Shown here piece by piece: positions 54,227 through 62,531 of a stretch of 64,000 nucleotides of DNA (its first letter is position 1; every line of letters starts with the position of its first letter). A program made the translations under genes and the position numbers. The DNA lies in the NCBI GenBank assembly GCA_963422705.1, contig OY730443.1, positions 2,976,001 to 3,040,000 of the forward strand, given 5' to 3'. The stretch comes from G963422705 sp963422705 (GTDB lineage: Bacteria; Poribacteria; WGA-4E; WGA-3G). The notes beneath the pieces were generated by a model that was given only the letters and a program-made list of their open reading frames with translations, made no database searches and was not told the DNA's origin.

Positions 54227-55150
54227 TTAATTCGGTTGATGTTTCGGTTGTTCCCGGACAACCCCTCTATTTTCGAGATGTAGCCATGTCTCAAATTGGC
54301 GCTCGTCCTCGTGAAGTAGAATCACCCGTGCGCCGCGGTGAAAATTGGTTCTGCCATAAGTATTGTAGCCTGTTGCTCTGCCGTAGCAGAGTCGTATTCC
54401 GTGGAAGTCGCCCCAAAAATCGTTGACGTGTTCATGCCCGACAAAAGTTCCGATAACATCGCCGGCGCGATGCATCGCGAGAAAAAAGCCTGAATTGAGC
54501 AGGGGTGCGCAAACGTCCTCATATTTTTCGCCGTAGCAGTCCTGTGTGTTCCACATTTCCTGATATTCTGGAATTGGGATGTGGAAAAATGCGAGGGCGG
54601 GTAGCGTTTTCCCGGCTGCTGCGCGTAACCGTTGGGATTCCTGGAGATACCAAGCGATTTGTTCGTGTTTAATCCACGCGTACCCGCCGATATTCGGTGG
54701 GGCGTAGCTGCCGGAATCGATAAAATAGAGGAGTGCGGCGTTCCTATTTCCGTCGGCAGTGTCAACCGGTAAAATATAGTTTCCTACCCCGGGAATCTCC
54801 GCTGGGCCGGGGTGTACGAGGGCAAGGGGGCTTTTCATCATCGTTTGCATCAGTTCATGCCGATTCGCGTCGCCTTCATCATCGTGGTTCCCAAAAACGG
54901 CTGTCCACGGAACGCCGCAGCGCTCCATAATTTGGATAACTTGTTCTAGGGAGGCACAAGCATCATCACATCCGCTGCCCGCCAGGATATCTCCTGTTAA
55001 AACAACGAGATTCGGGGCCTCCGCTGATACAATTTGCACCATTAACGCTTCGGATTGCCTGTCGGCAGCCTCGCCGTTATGCCAATGGATATCGGTAAAT
55101 TGTACAATCTTGAACCTTCTATTCTCTTGAAACTGCAATTTTCTTTTCAT
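54227..55150 (-). CDS. Calcineurin-like metallophosphoesterase
   Basis: 307 residues. The two-metal phosphoesterase motifs are complete: DIHW (DxH), LTGDI, FGNHDDEGD (GNHD), FFHIPIPEY and GHEHVND (GHxH). It resembles the DCR2/PAP28 purple acid phosphatase-like group (IVQFTDIHWHNGE...). No signal peptide is seen, so it is probably cytoplasmic. The substrate is unknown. Confidence 0.88.
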   Translation of the reverse strand: MKRKLQFQENRRFKIVQFTDIHWHNGEAADRQSEALMVQIVSAEAPNLVVLTGDILAGSGCDDACASLEQVIQIMERCGVPWTAVFGNHDDEGDANRHELMQTMMKSPLALVHPGPAEIPGVGNYILPVDTADGNRNAALLYFIDSGSYAPPNIGGYAWIKHEQIAWYLQESQRLRAAAGKTLPALAFFHIPIPEYQEMWNTQDCYGEKYEDVCAPLLNSGFFLAMHRAGDVIGTFVGHEHVNDFWGDFHGIRLCYGRATGYNTYGRTNFHRGARVILLHEDERQFETWLHLENRGVVREQPKHQPN

Positions 55151-55388
55151 GGGTTATCTCCTGCGCTTGAAAGGAGCTACGTGCTACAATTCTACATTAC
55201 TATAGCATAATCAAAAAAAAAAGCAAGAAATTTCCCGGTGTAAAATGAAATGAGTCAGGTGAGCTTAGCATAAATCCACTTGGGTAGCTCCGGCGAAAAA
55301 CCTTTTCGGCTGTCATAGACGAGAATCATCTTGCAGCGTGAAGTTTTTCATGTTAACATATCTCTATTATCGTAAGGCTGTTTGTTTT

Positions 55389-56249
55389 ATGAGTATTGCG
55401 AAAAAAAAGCGTTCGAAAAAGCGCTATGATATCGAGACGGCTATTCTCTCAAACGAGGCGGTTGCGGATGCCCACTATCTCTTGCGGTGTGAGTGCGCTG
55501 AAATCGCGCGGCGGGCGCTGCCCGGACAGTTTGTCCACGTCCTGATTTCGGACGTCCCGGGGCGAATCCTCCGCCGGCCGTTTACTATCTATTCGGCCCA
55601 AGGTTCTGAGATAACGATGCTTTATCAGGTGATTGGAGCGGGGACAAAACGGCTGTCGGAAATGCCAAAAGGTGCCCGGGTACGCGTGTTGGGCCCACTC
55701 GGGAATCCCTTTGATGTCACAAACAGACAGGAACCCGCCCTTTTAGTTGGCGGCGGCGCTGGCATCGCATCGTTGATGTTACTAGCGACGGCGTTACGCG
55801 CGGATGGGATACAGACGCTTGCCTTAGTCGGGGCACAACATCAGGGCAGACTCTTGAGTGTAGCCGACTTGGAAACGATAAATATTACGGCGCACATCTC
55901 AACTGATGATGGAAGTGCCGGGCATCACGGGGTTGTTACGGATGTGCTTGAACGCCTCCTTAGCAAGCATGTCGCTTGCCACCTTGAGAAAACAGCGGGG
56001 CAACGCCCTGCGATTTATGCATGTGGCCCAAACCGCATGCTTGCAGCGGTAGCAAAGATTGCCGCAGATTTCCAAATCCCGACACAGGTGGCGATGGAAA
56101 ACCGGATGGGCTGCGCGCTCGGCGTGTGCCTCGGATGTGTTTGCCCCGTTCGCAGGGATGACAATCATTTTGAGTACCAACGCGTTTGCACCGAAGGGCC
56201 TGTCTTTCATGCAACTGACATCGTGTGGAATCTGTCAGAATCTGCCTAA
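55389..56249 (+). CDS. pyrK: Dihydroorotate dehydrogenase electron-transfer subunit-like flavoprotein
   Basis: 286 residues from the ATG at 55389. FAD/NAD(P)-binding reductase domain: RPFTIYS, LLVGGGAGIASLMLLA, YACGPNRMLAAV. A C-terminal [2Fe-2S] site lies in MGCALGVCLGCVCPV with a fourth Cys in RVCTEGP, as in PyrK. Normally it passes electrons from NADH to PyrD; pyrD is not adjacent here (bioB follows). Residues about 192-206 (LLSKHVACHLEKTAG) appear inserted and coincide with a TAGCAAGC palindrome at 55961-55983. A related NAD(P)H-flavin reductase role is possible. Confidence 0.82.
   Translation: MSIAKKKRSKKRYDIETAILSNEAVADAHYLLRCECAEIARRALPGQFVHVLISDVPGRILRRPFTIYSAQGSEITMLYQVIGAGTKRLSEMPKGARVRVLGPLGNPFDVTNRQEPALLVGGGAGIASLMLLATALRADGIQTLALVGAQHQGRLLSVADLETINITAHISTDDGSAGHHGVVTDVLERLLSKHVACHLEKTAGQRPAIYACGPNRMLAAVAKIAADFQIPTQVAMENRMGCALGVCLGCVCPVRRDDNHFEYQRVCTEGPVFHATDIVWNLSESA
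55961..55983. repeat. AGCAAGC palindrome inside the pyrK-like gene
   Basis: TAGCAAGCATGTCGCTTGCC plus ACC, translated in frame as part of LLSKHVACHLE. It is the one clear coding-region copy of this dispersed family. Confidence 0.85.
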
Positions 56250-56294
56250 ACTCATGAGACGCCCGATTCGCCCAACACACGCGTAAAGGGAGAC

Positions 56295-56331
56295 AGCAAC
56301 AGACTTGCTAATAGAAAGCAACAGACTTGCT
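56295..56331. repeat. 15-bp direct repeat between pyrK and bioB
   Basis: AGCAACAGACTTGCT occurs twice with a 22-bp period; each is palindromic at its ends (AGCAA/TTGCT). Confidence 0.85.
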
Positions 56332-56363
56332 TCGGAAGTACTCCCGAAATAACAGAACAGAAA

Positions 56364-57428
56364 ATGGAACACCCTTTTTATCAAGAATTAACAAGAATTA
56401 GTCTACAAGATCAACCGCTTCCGGATGCGATGTGTCTGGAGCTTTTAACGTCGGCGTCCGTAGAGTTACTCCCGCTCTTAAACGCGGCATATCAGGTTCG
56501 TAAAACCTATTTTCAAAACGAAGTCCAACTACATATCCTGAACAATGCCCAAAACGGCTATTGCCCTGAGGATTGCCACTATTGCGCGCAGGCGCGCTCC
56601 GCAACCGCAGACATTGTACCCTATTCATTAAAGCCTGATTCCGAAATTTTAGCGGAAGCAGAACGCGCGTTTGAATGCGGGGCGCATCGCTACTGTATTG
56701 TCATGAGTGGACGTGGGGCTTCCCAAAACCGCGTCGCGCACCTCGCCCGGCTGATTCAGAACATTAAAGCGAAATATCCAATTGAGCTATGCCTCTCTGT
56801 CGGATTGATTGAGCGGGAAGCTGCGCAGACGTTGAAAGCCGCCGGACTGGATAGACTGAACCATAACCTGAATACTTCGGAAATCCATTATCCGAAGATA
56901 TGTAGCACACATACCTATCAAGACAGGATGGAGACGTTGAAAGCTGCGAAGGCAGCCGGATTAGCCTGCTGTTCCGGTGTCATTGTCGGAATGGGGGAAA
57001 AAGCACGTGACATCATTGAAGTCGCAAAGGTTTTGCGCCGATTAGAGGTGAGTTCCATCCCGGTTAACTTCTTCCTTCCGATACCCGGCGCGCAGCTTTC
57101 CGAAGCACCGGACCTGACACCGGAGTTCTGCCTCCGCGTCCTATGTCTATATCGGTTACTGAATCCCCGTGCAGAGATTCGTGTGGCAGCCGGCCGCGAG
57201 CACCATTTACGGAGCATGGAAGTCATGGCGCTCTACCCCGCGAATTCGTTGTTCCTAGAGGGTTATCTAAATGCGGCAGGCGCCGCATCGTCAAACACGC
57301 GCCGGATGATTGATGATGCGCAATTCACGGTGAAAGATAACCCCGCGATTGCAGCACAACGCAAGCGTGAAAAAGTGCGCCTGAAAGAACTTGAGGTGCT
57401 TCGGCCGCGAATGGATTCCAACGTTTAG
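56364..57428 (+). CDS. bioB: Biotin synthase
   Basis: Radical SAM enzyme that inserts sulfur into dethiobiotin. 354 residues. Radical SAM cluster CPEDCHYC (C67, C71, C74). [2Fe-2S] ligands are in CIVMSGRG, ELCLSVG, CCSGVIVGMGE and the Arg of RVAAGREHH. YPANSLFLEGYLNAAG matches the C-terminal family segment. It lies 114 bases downstream of the pyrK-like gene. Its stop codon overlaps that of serS on the other strand. Other bio genes are absent here. Confidence 0.96.
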   Translation: MEHPFYQELTRISLQDQPLPDAMCLELLTSASVELLPLLNAAYQVRKTYFQNEVQLHILNNAQNGYCPEDCHYCAQARSATADIVPYSLKPDSEILAEAERAFECGAHRYCIVMSGRGASQNRVAHLARLIQNIKAKYPIELCLSVGLIEREAAQTLKAAGLDRLNHNLNTSEIHYPKICSTHTYQDRMETLKAAKAAGLACCSGVIVGMGEKARDIIEVAKVLRRLEVSSIPVNFFLPIPGAQLSEAPDLTPEFCLRVLCLYRLLNPRAEIRVAAGREHHLRSMEVMALYPANSLFLEGYLNAAGAASSNTRRMIDDAQFTVKDNPAIAAQRKREKVRLKELEVLRPRMDSNV

Positions 57429-58735
57429 CTGAAGGGAATTTTTCCAATTTGCGTTACCCCACCCATGTAGGTTTGCAGCACTTGCGGGACACGCACGCTG
57501 CCATCCGGGCTCTGATATGTCTCAAGGAGTGCAATGACGACACGTGGCAGTGCCGTTCCGGAGGCATTAAGGGTATGAACGAAATCTGGCTTTTCCCCTG
57601 CTTTCCTCCGGAATCGAATATTTGCCCGGCGCGCTTGGAACGCCTCGTAGTTACTACAAGAGGAGACTTCTAAGAAGCGCTGCGCTGCGGGTGCCCAGAC
57701 TTCAATATCGTAGCATTTCGCCGCGGCAAAGGAGAGCTCTACGGTACAGTGCTGTACAACGCGGTAGGGTAATCCGAGGGCTTGTAGAACGCTCTCGGCG
57801 TTAGCCAGGAGCAATTCATGCTCGGCGTTGGACGTCTCGGGCGTGGTGAATTTTACCATCTCTACCTTATCAAATTGATGCACGCGCTGCAAGCCGCGCG
57901 TATCCCTGCCATAGGCGCCGGCTTCGCGCCGGAAGCAGGGCGTATAGGCGGTGTAGTAGATGGGCAACTCATCGGCGCTCAAAATCTCTCCCGAAAGGAT
58001 ATTCGTAACAGGCACTTCCGCCGTCGGAATCAGAAACAGGTCACCGTCCGGGTTATCAGCGTCACTCTCACACCGGTACATATCCGATTCGAATTTCGGC
58101 AGTTGTCCGGTGCCTGTCATTGTCGTACGGTTTGCCAGGAAAGGCGGTGAGACTTCGGTATAGCCGTGCTGCGTGGTGTGAAAATCGAGCATAAAATTGA
58201 TTAAAGCGCGCTCCAATCTGGCCCCCAACCCTTTAAAAAGGAGGAAGTTGCTGCCGGAGACTTTTGATGCTCGTTGAAAATCGACGATGTCCAGCTGTTC
58301 CGCAAGTTCCCAATGCGGTTTTAGTTCGAAATCAAATTGTGGCAATTCCCCCCAGGTTTTTATCTCAACGTTATCCGCTTCGCTAGTACCGATAGGGGTG
58401 CTCGCCTCTGGCATGTTTGGAATTGTGAGCAGTATCTGCTCGATGTGTTTTTTCTGCTGAGTGGTTTTCGTGGTAAGTCTCTTAATCTGTTGCGAGAATT
58501 CGCGCATCTCAGCGATAATCTCTGTTGCATCTTTTTTCGTCTTTTTGCGTTCAGCGATTTGTTGGGAAACTCTGTTCTGGTGTGCTTTAAGTGTTTGTGT
58601 CTGCATCAAATTCTCGCGCCACTGCGCATCCAATTCAAGCAGCTTGTCTAAGTCTGTGAGTGCGTCACTCCGTCGCTGGTGTAACATCTGCCGCACGACG
58701 TGGCTATTTTCTCGAATAAATTTAAGTTCTAACAT
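57425..58735 (-). CDS. serS: Seryl-tRNA synthetase
   Basis: Class II synthetase, 436 residues. The N-terminal two-helix coiled-coil arm (about 30-110, rich in KTKKDA..KRLTTKTTQQKKH) grips the tRNA(Ser) long arm. Motif 2 is PCFRREAGAYGRDTRGLQRVHQFDKVE and motif 3 is NASGTALPRVVIALLE. It lies downstream of tRNA-Val and tRNA-Asp on the same strand, separated by a terminator-like hairpin. Confidence 0.97.
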   Translation of the reverse strand: MLELKFIRENSHVVRQMLHQRRSDALTDLDKLLELDAQWRENLMQTQTLKAHQNRVSQQIAERKKTKKDATEIIAEMREFSQQIKRLTTKTTQQKKHIEQILLTIPNMPEASTPIGTSEADNVEIKTWGELPQFDFELKPHWELAEQLDIVDFQRASKVSGSNFLLFKGLGARLERALINFMLDFHTTQHGYTEVSPPFLANRTTMTGTGQLPKFESDMYRCESDADNPDGDLFLIPTAEVPVTNILSGEILSADELPIYYTAYTPCFRREAGAYGRDTRGLQRVHQFDKVEMVKFTTPETSNAEHELLLANAESVLQALGLPYRVVQHCTVELSFAAAKCYDIEVWAPAAQRFLEVSSCSNYEAFQARRANIRFRRKAGEKPDFVHTLNASGTALPRVVIALLETYQSPDGSVRVPQVLQTYMGGVTQIGKIPFS

Positions 58736-58819
58736 AAAAATTCCCTGTTCACTTATCGGCGAGATTTGTGAACCCCTGCCGGTTGTGCGGGCTAATTATT
58801 ATTGCATATGGTAACAAGC

Positions 58820-58854
58820 AAAGCCACAGAATTGCTAACAATTGCTGTGGCTTT
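58820..58854 (-). terminator. Hairpin after tRNA-Asp, upstream of serS
   Basis: 10-bp stem AAAGCCACAG/CTGTGGCTTT, continued by AATTG/CAATT with one bulge and a 4-nt loop. On the minus strand it follows tRNA-Asp by about 10 bases. The T-run is weak, so termination may be partial. Confidence 0.65.
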
Positions 58855-58864
58855 TGTGAAACAA

Positions 58865-58939
58865 CGGGCCCGACGGGACTTGAACCCGCGACCTCCTGCG
58901 TGACAGGCAGGCGCGCTACACCAACTGCGCCACGAGCCC
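58865..58939 (-). tRNA. tRNA-Asp (anticodon GTC)
   Basis: Cloverleaf read by eye: acceptor GGGCTCG with CGGGCCC (one T-G pair), D-arm GCGC..GCGC, anticodon arm CCTGC-CTGTCAC-GCAGG, TpsiC arm GCGGG-TTCAAGT-CCCGT, discriminator G, which is usual for Asp. CCA is not encoded. Confidence 0.95.
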
Positions 58940-58997
58940 TCAAATTCCTTTTATCCGTGGTATTCCATGAAGACTGATTTCCACGATAACTAAGAGG

Positions 58998-59071
58998 TAG
59001 GCGGGACAGGACTTGAACCTGTGGCCTACAGCTTGTAAGGCTGTCGCTCTAGCCACCTGAGCTACCCGCCC
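58998..59071 (-). tRNA. tRNA-Val (anticodon TAC)
   Basis: Cloverleaf: acceptor GGGCGGG with CCCGCCT (G-U first pair), D-arm GCTC..GAGC, anticodon arm ACAGC-CTTACAA-GCTGT, TpsiC arm ACAGG-TTCAAGT-CCTGT, discriminator A. CCA is not encoded. Confidence 0.94.
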
Positions 59072-59108
59072 AAAATCAGATTTCCACGAAACTCCAAGAA
59101 TATTATTA

Positions 59109-59137
59109 AGTATACCACAAAATGCGGGGTTTGTCAA
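59109..59137 (-). promoter_or_regulatory. Promoter of the tRNA-Val/tRNA-Asp transcript
   Basis: On the minus strand TTGACA (59137-59132), a 17-bp spacer and TATACT (59114-59109). The tRNA-Val 5' end lies about 38 bases downstream. Confidence 0.85.
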
Positions 59138-59348
59138 GAAAAAATTTTTATGAGATTGGGCATGCGAACCGTGTTATTTGCGCGGTGCATCATTTCCGCG
59201 ATAGGGACGCTCCCCCGCACGAGTACCCTCTTCCGGTTATCCGCTGGTGCGAGTTCATCAGCGCTGTGATATCCAAGTGTCATACTCATCCGCGTCCCAT
59301 CAGTGCGATTGATGCCTGCAGCATGGACAATCATGCTGTCAATAGCAA
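59134..59348 (-). pseudogene. 3' remnant of a phytanoyl-CoA dioxygenase gene
   Basis: Reads LAIDSMIVHAAGINRTDGT then RMSMTLGYHSADEL..NRKRVLVRG. These are the distal-His and Arg portion of a PhyH enzyme. The upstream part of the same protein lies beyond the inserted tnpB element (60807 onward). Joining the two at the element ends restores PAGGLLAIDSM in frame. The N-terminal half of the gene is missing, so this was already a fragment or has since decayed. Confidence 0.82.
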
Positions 59349-59480
59349 GTGATAGCACCCACACGCGAAAGCGTGGGGCTTCGGTTTCGTAGCAACTGCG
59401 GTTTTCTCATAGAGTCAACCGTCTTACTGTCGCTCCACCAGCGGGCGTTTCCCTGTAGGTTTCTACAGGCATATCGTCAA
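59333..59480 (-). ncRNA. Putative omega (reRNA) guide RNA of tnpB copy 2
   Basis: It should span the tnpB 3' end and the right-end hairpin (CACGC-GAAA-GCGTG, 59362-59375) and end in a guide copied from the flank just outside 59349. The guide begins TTGCTATTGACAGC on the minus strand. Modelled on ISDra2; ends are approximate. Confidence 0.4.
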
Positions 59481-60602
59481 GTGACGGCTATCCCTGCCCG
59501 CAATATGTTTCGCGCAGCGTTTACATCCCTATCGTGGTGTGAACCACATGCCGGACATGTAATAAGCCTATCGTCCAATGTTAGGGTTTCGTTATGAAAA
59601 CCACAATCACTACAAGGTTTCGTGGTGGCAGTCCATTGTCCGACTTTTTTAAAATGACGCTTATGTTTTTGACACTTATATTCCAATATCTGAACAAACT
59701 GGTAGAAGGCGAGGTGGGGGACTTTACGCCCCCACAAGCGTTTCATACCGTCAAGGTTCAACGTCTCAAGGAAAATCAAGAAAACTTTTTACAAAGTTCA
59801 CTTGCCAGTTGCCAGTGAAAATCTTTAGCGTAGGGCGAAACCGCCGTTTCGCGGTGGTTGCTAATTTTCCGATACAGACGTGCGCGCTGTCTCACGCAAC
59901 GCCACCACAAGGAAAGAACCTTTTTGCTGACGGCTCAGTTCTTTGTTGAGAGACCCAAGTTTGTTCAAGTTCGCTTTCAAAGGGTGTGGGTGTTGGATTT
60001 TCTCACCCGTGCTAAGTGTCAAGTATGCGTCTTTCATACCGAAATCTGCCCCAACACTTTTACCTGTTGTCGGCAGTGGTAAAAAATCTGTATAAGTTGT
60101 TGTAATACAAAGCCAATAGGTTCCGCAAGCGTCACGTTTGATTGTAAGCGTGCTGATAGTCCCATGCCAGTGGCGGTGTTTATGAAAGGTATCAGGCACT
60201 TTATGAAACTGCCATTTACGTGTTTTAGGATTCCATTTACGAATTGTTTTTCAGAGACCCGCCAGCTTCACTCGGATAGGTGATAGACAAAAATTTGTGA
60301 CGCTTTTTGATTTTCTGTCTACCGCCAAGTTTTTTGAAAAACCTATCATAAGCTTTATGAATCCGTTTGAGTTCCTGTTGGATGGCTTGACTCGGCAACG
60401 CCTTCCAATGCGGGTGTGTCGTCTCTTTCAAAACTTTCACGTCGTCACACATCCCCTCAAAGTCCACATACGGCAAGCCGTCTTTATGTCGTTGACGCTG
60501 CCACTTATGGAAATACACAGGCACCTGCCACATATCGTCAAGCAGATTGCCAATGCGGATGGGATTAGCTTGTTTCCCAAGCGGGTATTTATCGGTTTTC
60601 AT
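59477..60602 (-). pseudogene. tnpB: tnpB, broken RNA-guided nuclease gene
   Basis: Three pieces in different frames. N-terminal: MKTDKYPLGKQANPIRIGNLL from 60602. RuvC-I: GKSVGADFGMKDAYLTLSTG, near 60030. C-terminal: LNLDGMKRLWGRK and the zinc finger CSDCG..CPACG with HDRDVNAARNIL, near 59500-59770. Relative to copy 1 it carries the 28-nt palindrome at 59827-59854 in frame (NH-RETAVSPYA-KDFHWQ against NQ-R-KDWHWK), and is separately broken by frameshifts near 59780 and 60200. Copies 1 and 2 are clearly diverged, so they are not a recent duplication. Confidence 0.85.
59827..59854. repeat. 28-nt palindromic insert, copy B (in tnpB copy 2)
   Basis: Identical to 12281-12308. Comparison with copy 1 at the same protein position shows a net gain of eight codons, in frame. 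Confidence 0.92.
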
Positions 60603-60806
60603 GGACTATCAAGTATCAAGTCTTTTACCCCGTTTCAGTGGGGAGGCAGACACGTTACCAAGTGGTAACGCTGTTCATGTCTGCCAACTTGATACGAATA
60701 TGATATCACATTTTTAGCTTAAAAGTCAAATTTATTTCACAAGGATTAGGCCCTTAGCAGGCTTATATCCCAAACCTAAAGGATTGGGCAAAACAAACGA
60801 ATGCCC

Positions 60807-60921
60807 GTAAACCGCCCGCTGGCATGGGGAGTGGAATTGCTTGGCTGGCGGCTATTTGCTGGATTGCCTCGTCTTCCAGTATTCTGTTTCGCGTTAAATT
60901 CCACTTCCTGATTTTAGCACG
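60807..60921 (-). pseudogene. Upstream remnant of the interrupted PhyH gene
   Basis: Minus-strand reading gives IRKWNLTRNRILEDEAIQQI then AASQAIPLPMPAGGL. This matches the PhyH segment just before the distal histidine and joins exactly to 59348. Nothing recognisable as PhyH is seen further upstream. Confidence 0.72.
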
Positions 60922-61057
60922 AATTTTGCTGAAGTGTCAATAGAAAATTCATTTCTTTTACCTGTTTCCGGACTGAATAAAAAATTGGTAACGAAACATG
61001 AAAATATTGCGTTTTATAGAATATCATATCTCATTAAACAGAGAGGAGTGAAAACCT

Positions 61058-62470
61058 ATGAAACCGTGCTCTTTCTGTCCGCTTCTTCTGGTGTTAGCCG
61101 TATTTTTTTCAGGGTGTGCTGTCACACCAAGTTATAGAGATGCATCACATCGGCATTATACGTATACAAGTGGACAAAAACGTGCGACGCTAAAGGAGTG
61201 GCGTGTACTAACTTCAGCGTTTGAAAATGTGATGCGTGCCAATGAACAAGGTGCCTCGGCGGCTGATGCGCAATACGCGCTTGCATCTTGTTGGATATGG
61301 CGCATCAAGGAAGGTGAGGAAGAGGCGCTACCTCAAGCGATGGAGACATTACAAAAACTGATTCAGACTTACGGCGATTCCCCGTACGTATCGCATGCGC
61401 ACTATTGGCTAGGGCGTTGCTATGCGCATGGGGGAAACACTGAGCAAGCCATGAAGCAGTATCAGACGGTAATGAACCGTTATTCGGAGACGGATGTCGC
61501 TGAAGATGCGCAGTTAGCATTGGCGCGCGCGTATTCGCAAAACGGATATGTAAAGCGGGCCGAAACGCTCTACACCACGCTCGTTGAATCGGCAAAAAAG
61601 CCGGAAATTGCGTTAGCGGCGGCTGAGGAGGGGAAAGTGCTCCGTGCAAAGCAGCACCAAAATCTCCCGGTTTCTAGCGCAGATATCGCTAAAAAGCGGC
61701 CGGTGAAACGTTCAGCTGAAACCCGTTTGAAAACGGATATTTCAAAGTTAGACAAATTTCCCACAAAATCGCTGACGCGCGATTTAGGGTTAACTGCGAA
61801 AACGATTGTCATTGACGCTGGACACGGCGGGAAAGACCCGGGTGCCCTAGGTATTGGCGGAAATCAGGAGAAAGTCGTTGCGCTCAGCATCGCAAAAAAA
61901 TTGCGAACGATTTTAATGAAAAAAGGCTATCATGTGCCGCTGACACGAGACACCAACCGGTTCATTCCACTAAAAGCGCGGACAGCAATTGCCACGCAAA
62001 AGAAAGCGGACTTGTTCATTAGTATTCACGCCAATGCCAGTAAAAACAGCAAAGCGAATGGCGTTGAAACCTACTATTTGGATGTAATGAGCACGGATAC
62101 CGCCTCAGAACAGATAGCAGCGCGAGAAAACACCGATTCCGGCTATAGCATTCAAGAACTCAATACACTTTTAGAGGGATTGGTTCTGGAGAGTAAAAGC
62201 GCCGACAGCCAAAGACTCGCGAAACAGATTCAGCAGGAATTGGTGAAAGCGACGGGGGCTATTGACAGGGGGGTTAAGCACGCTCGCTTTGTCGTTCTGA
62301 TTGGGACAAGCGTGCCCGCTATCTTGGTTGAAACGGGATTTATGACGCATCCCGCGGAAGGCAAGCGTCTCACCACCGGGGCATATCAACAGAAAATCGC
62401 GACAGCGATTGCGCTCGGTATCGACAAGTTTTTGGAAAAACCGCCTCGTGAACAAGTTGCTGAAAAATAG
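61058..62470 (+). CDS. N-acetylmuramoyl-L-alanine amidase lipoprotein with TPR region
   Basis: 470 residues. Lipoprotein signal with FSGC (C20). TPR/YbgF-like helices lie at about 45-200 (YALASCWIW, SHAHYWLGRCYAHGGNTEQA, AEDAQLALARAYSQNGYVKRA). Then comes a basic linker and an Amidase_3 domain. Zinc ligands: H256 in VIDAGHGGKDPGA, E271 and the His of LFISIHANAS; the catalytic Glu is in ILVETGFMTHP. It cleaves peptides from peptidoglycan, typically for cell separation. GAGAGGAG precedes the ATG. Linking a TPR tether to AmiC-like activity suggests a complex at the outer membrane. Confidence 0.9.
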   Translation: MKPCSFCPLLLVLAVFFSGCAVTPSYRDASHRHYTYTSGQKRATLKEWRVLTSAFENVMRANEQGASAADAQYALASCWIWRIKEGEEEALPQAMETLQKLIQTYGDSPYVSHAHYWLGRCYAHGGNTEQAMKQYQTVMNRYSETDVAEDAQLALARAYSQNGYVKRAETLYTTLVESAKKPEIALAAAEEGKVLRAKQHQNLPVSSADIAKKRPVKRSAETRLKTDISKLDKFPTKSLTRDLGLTAKTIVIDAGHGGKDPGALGIGGNQEKVVALSIAKKLRTILMKKGYHVPLTRDTNRFIPLKARTAIATQKKADLFISIHANASKNSKANGVETYYLDVMSTDTASEQIAARENTDSGYSIQELNTLLEGLVLESKSADSQRLAKQIQQELVKATGAIDRGVKHARFVVLIGTSVPAILVETGFMTHPAEGKRLTTGAYQQKIATAIALGIDKFLEKPPREQVAEK

Positions 62471-62531
62471 GTATAGAACGAAATACCCTTCATCGTAGCG
62501 CAAGAACATCCATTCTCGTGAGGAAACAGAT

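Larger units (their letters stand above)
59349..60806 (-). mobile_element. IS200/IS605-type element with tnpB only (copy 2), exact ends inferred
   Basis: 1458 bp on the minus strand. The left end begins with the hairpin GGGCA...TGCCC directly after TTTAC in the interrupted gene. Nested left-end hairpins follow (GGCAGACA...TGTCTGCC, 60640-60710). The right end is the GCGTGGG hairpin ending ...GTGCTATCAC at 59349. Joining the flanks restores a PhyH reading frame with no target duplication, as expected for Y1-HUH transposition. There is no tnpA. Confidence 0.85.

Noticed and set aside
56250..56363. Riboswitch or BirA operator upstream of bioB
   Set aside because: Only the 15-bp AGCAA/TTGCT direct repeat is visible; no operator-like dyad with biotin-repressor spacing was recognised.
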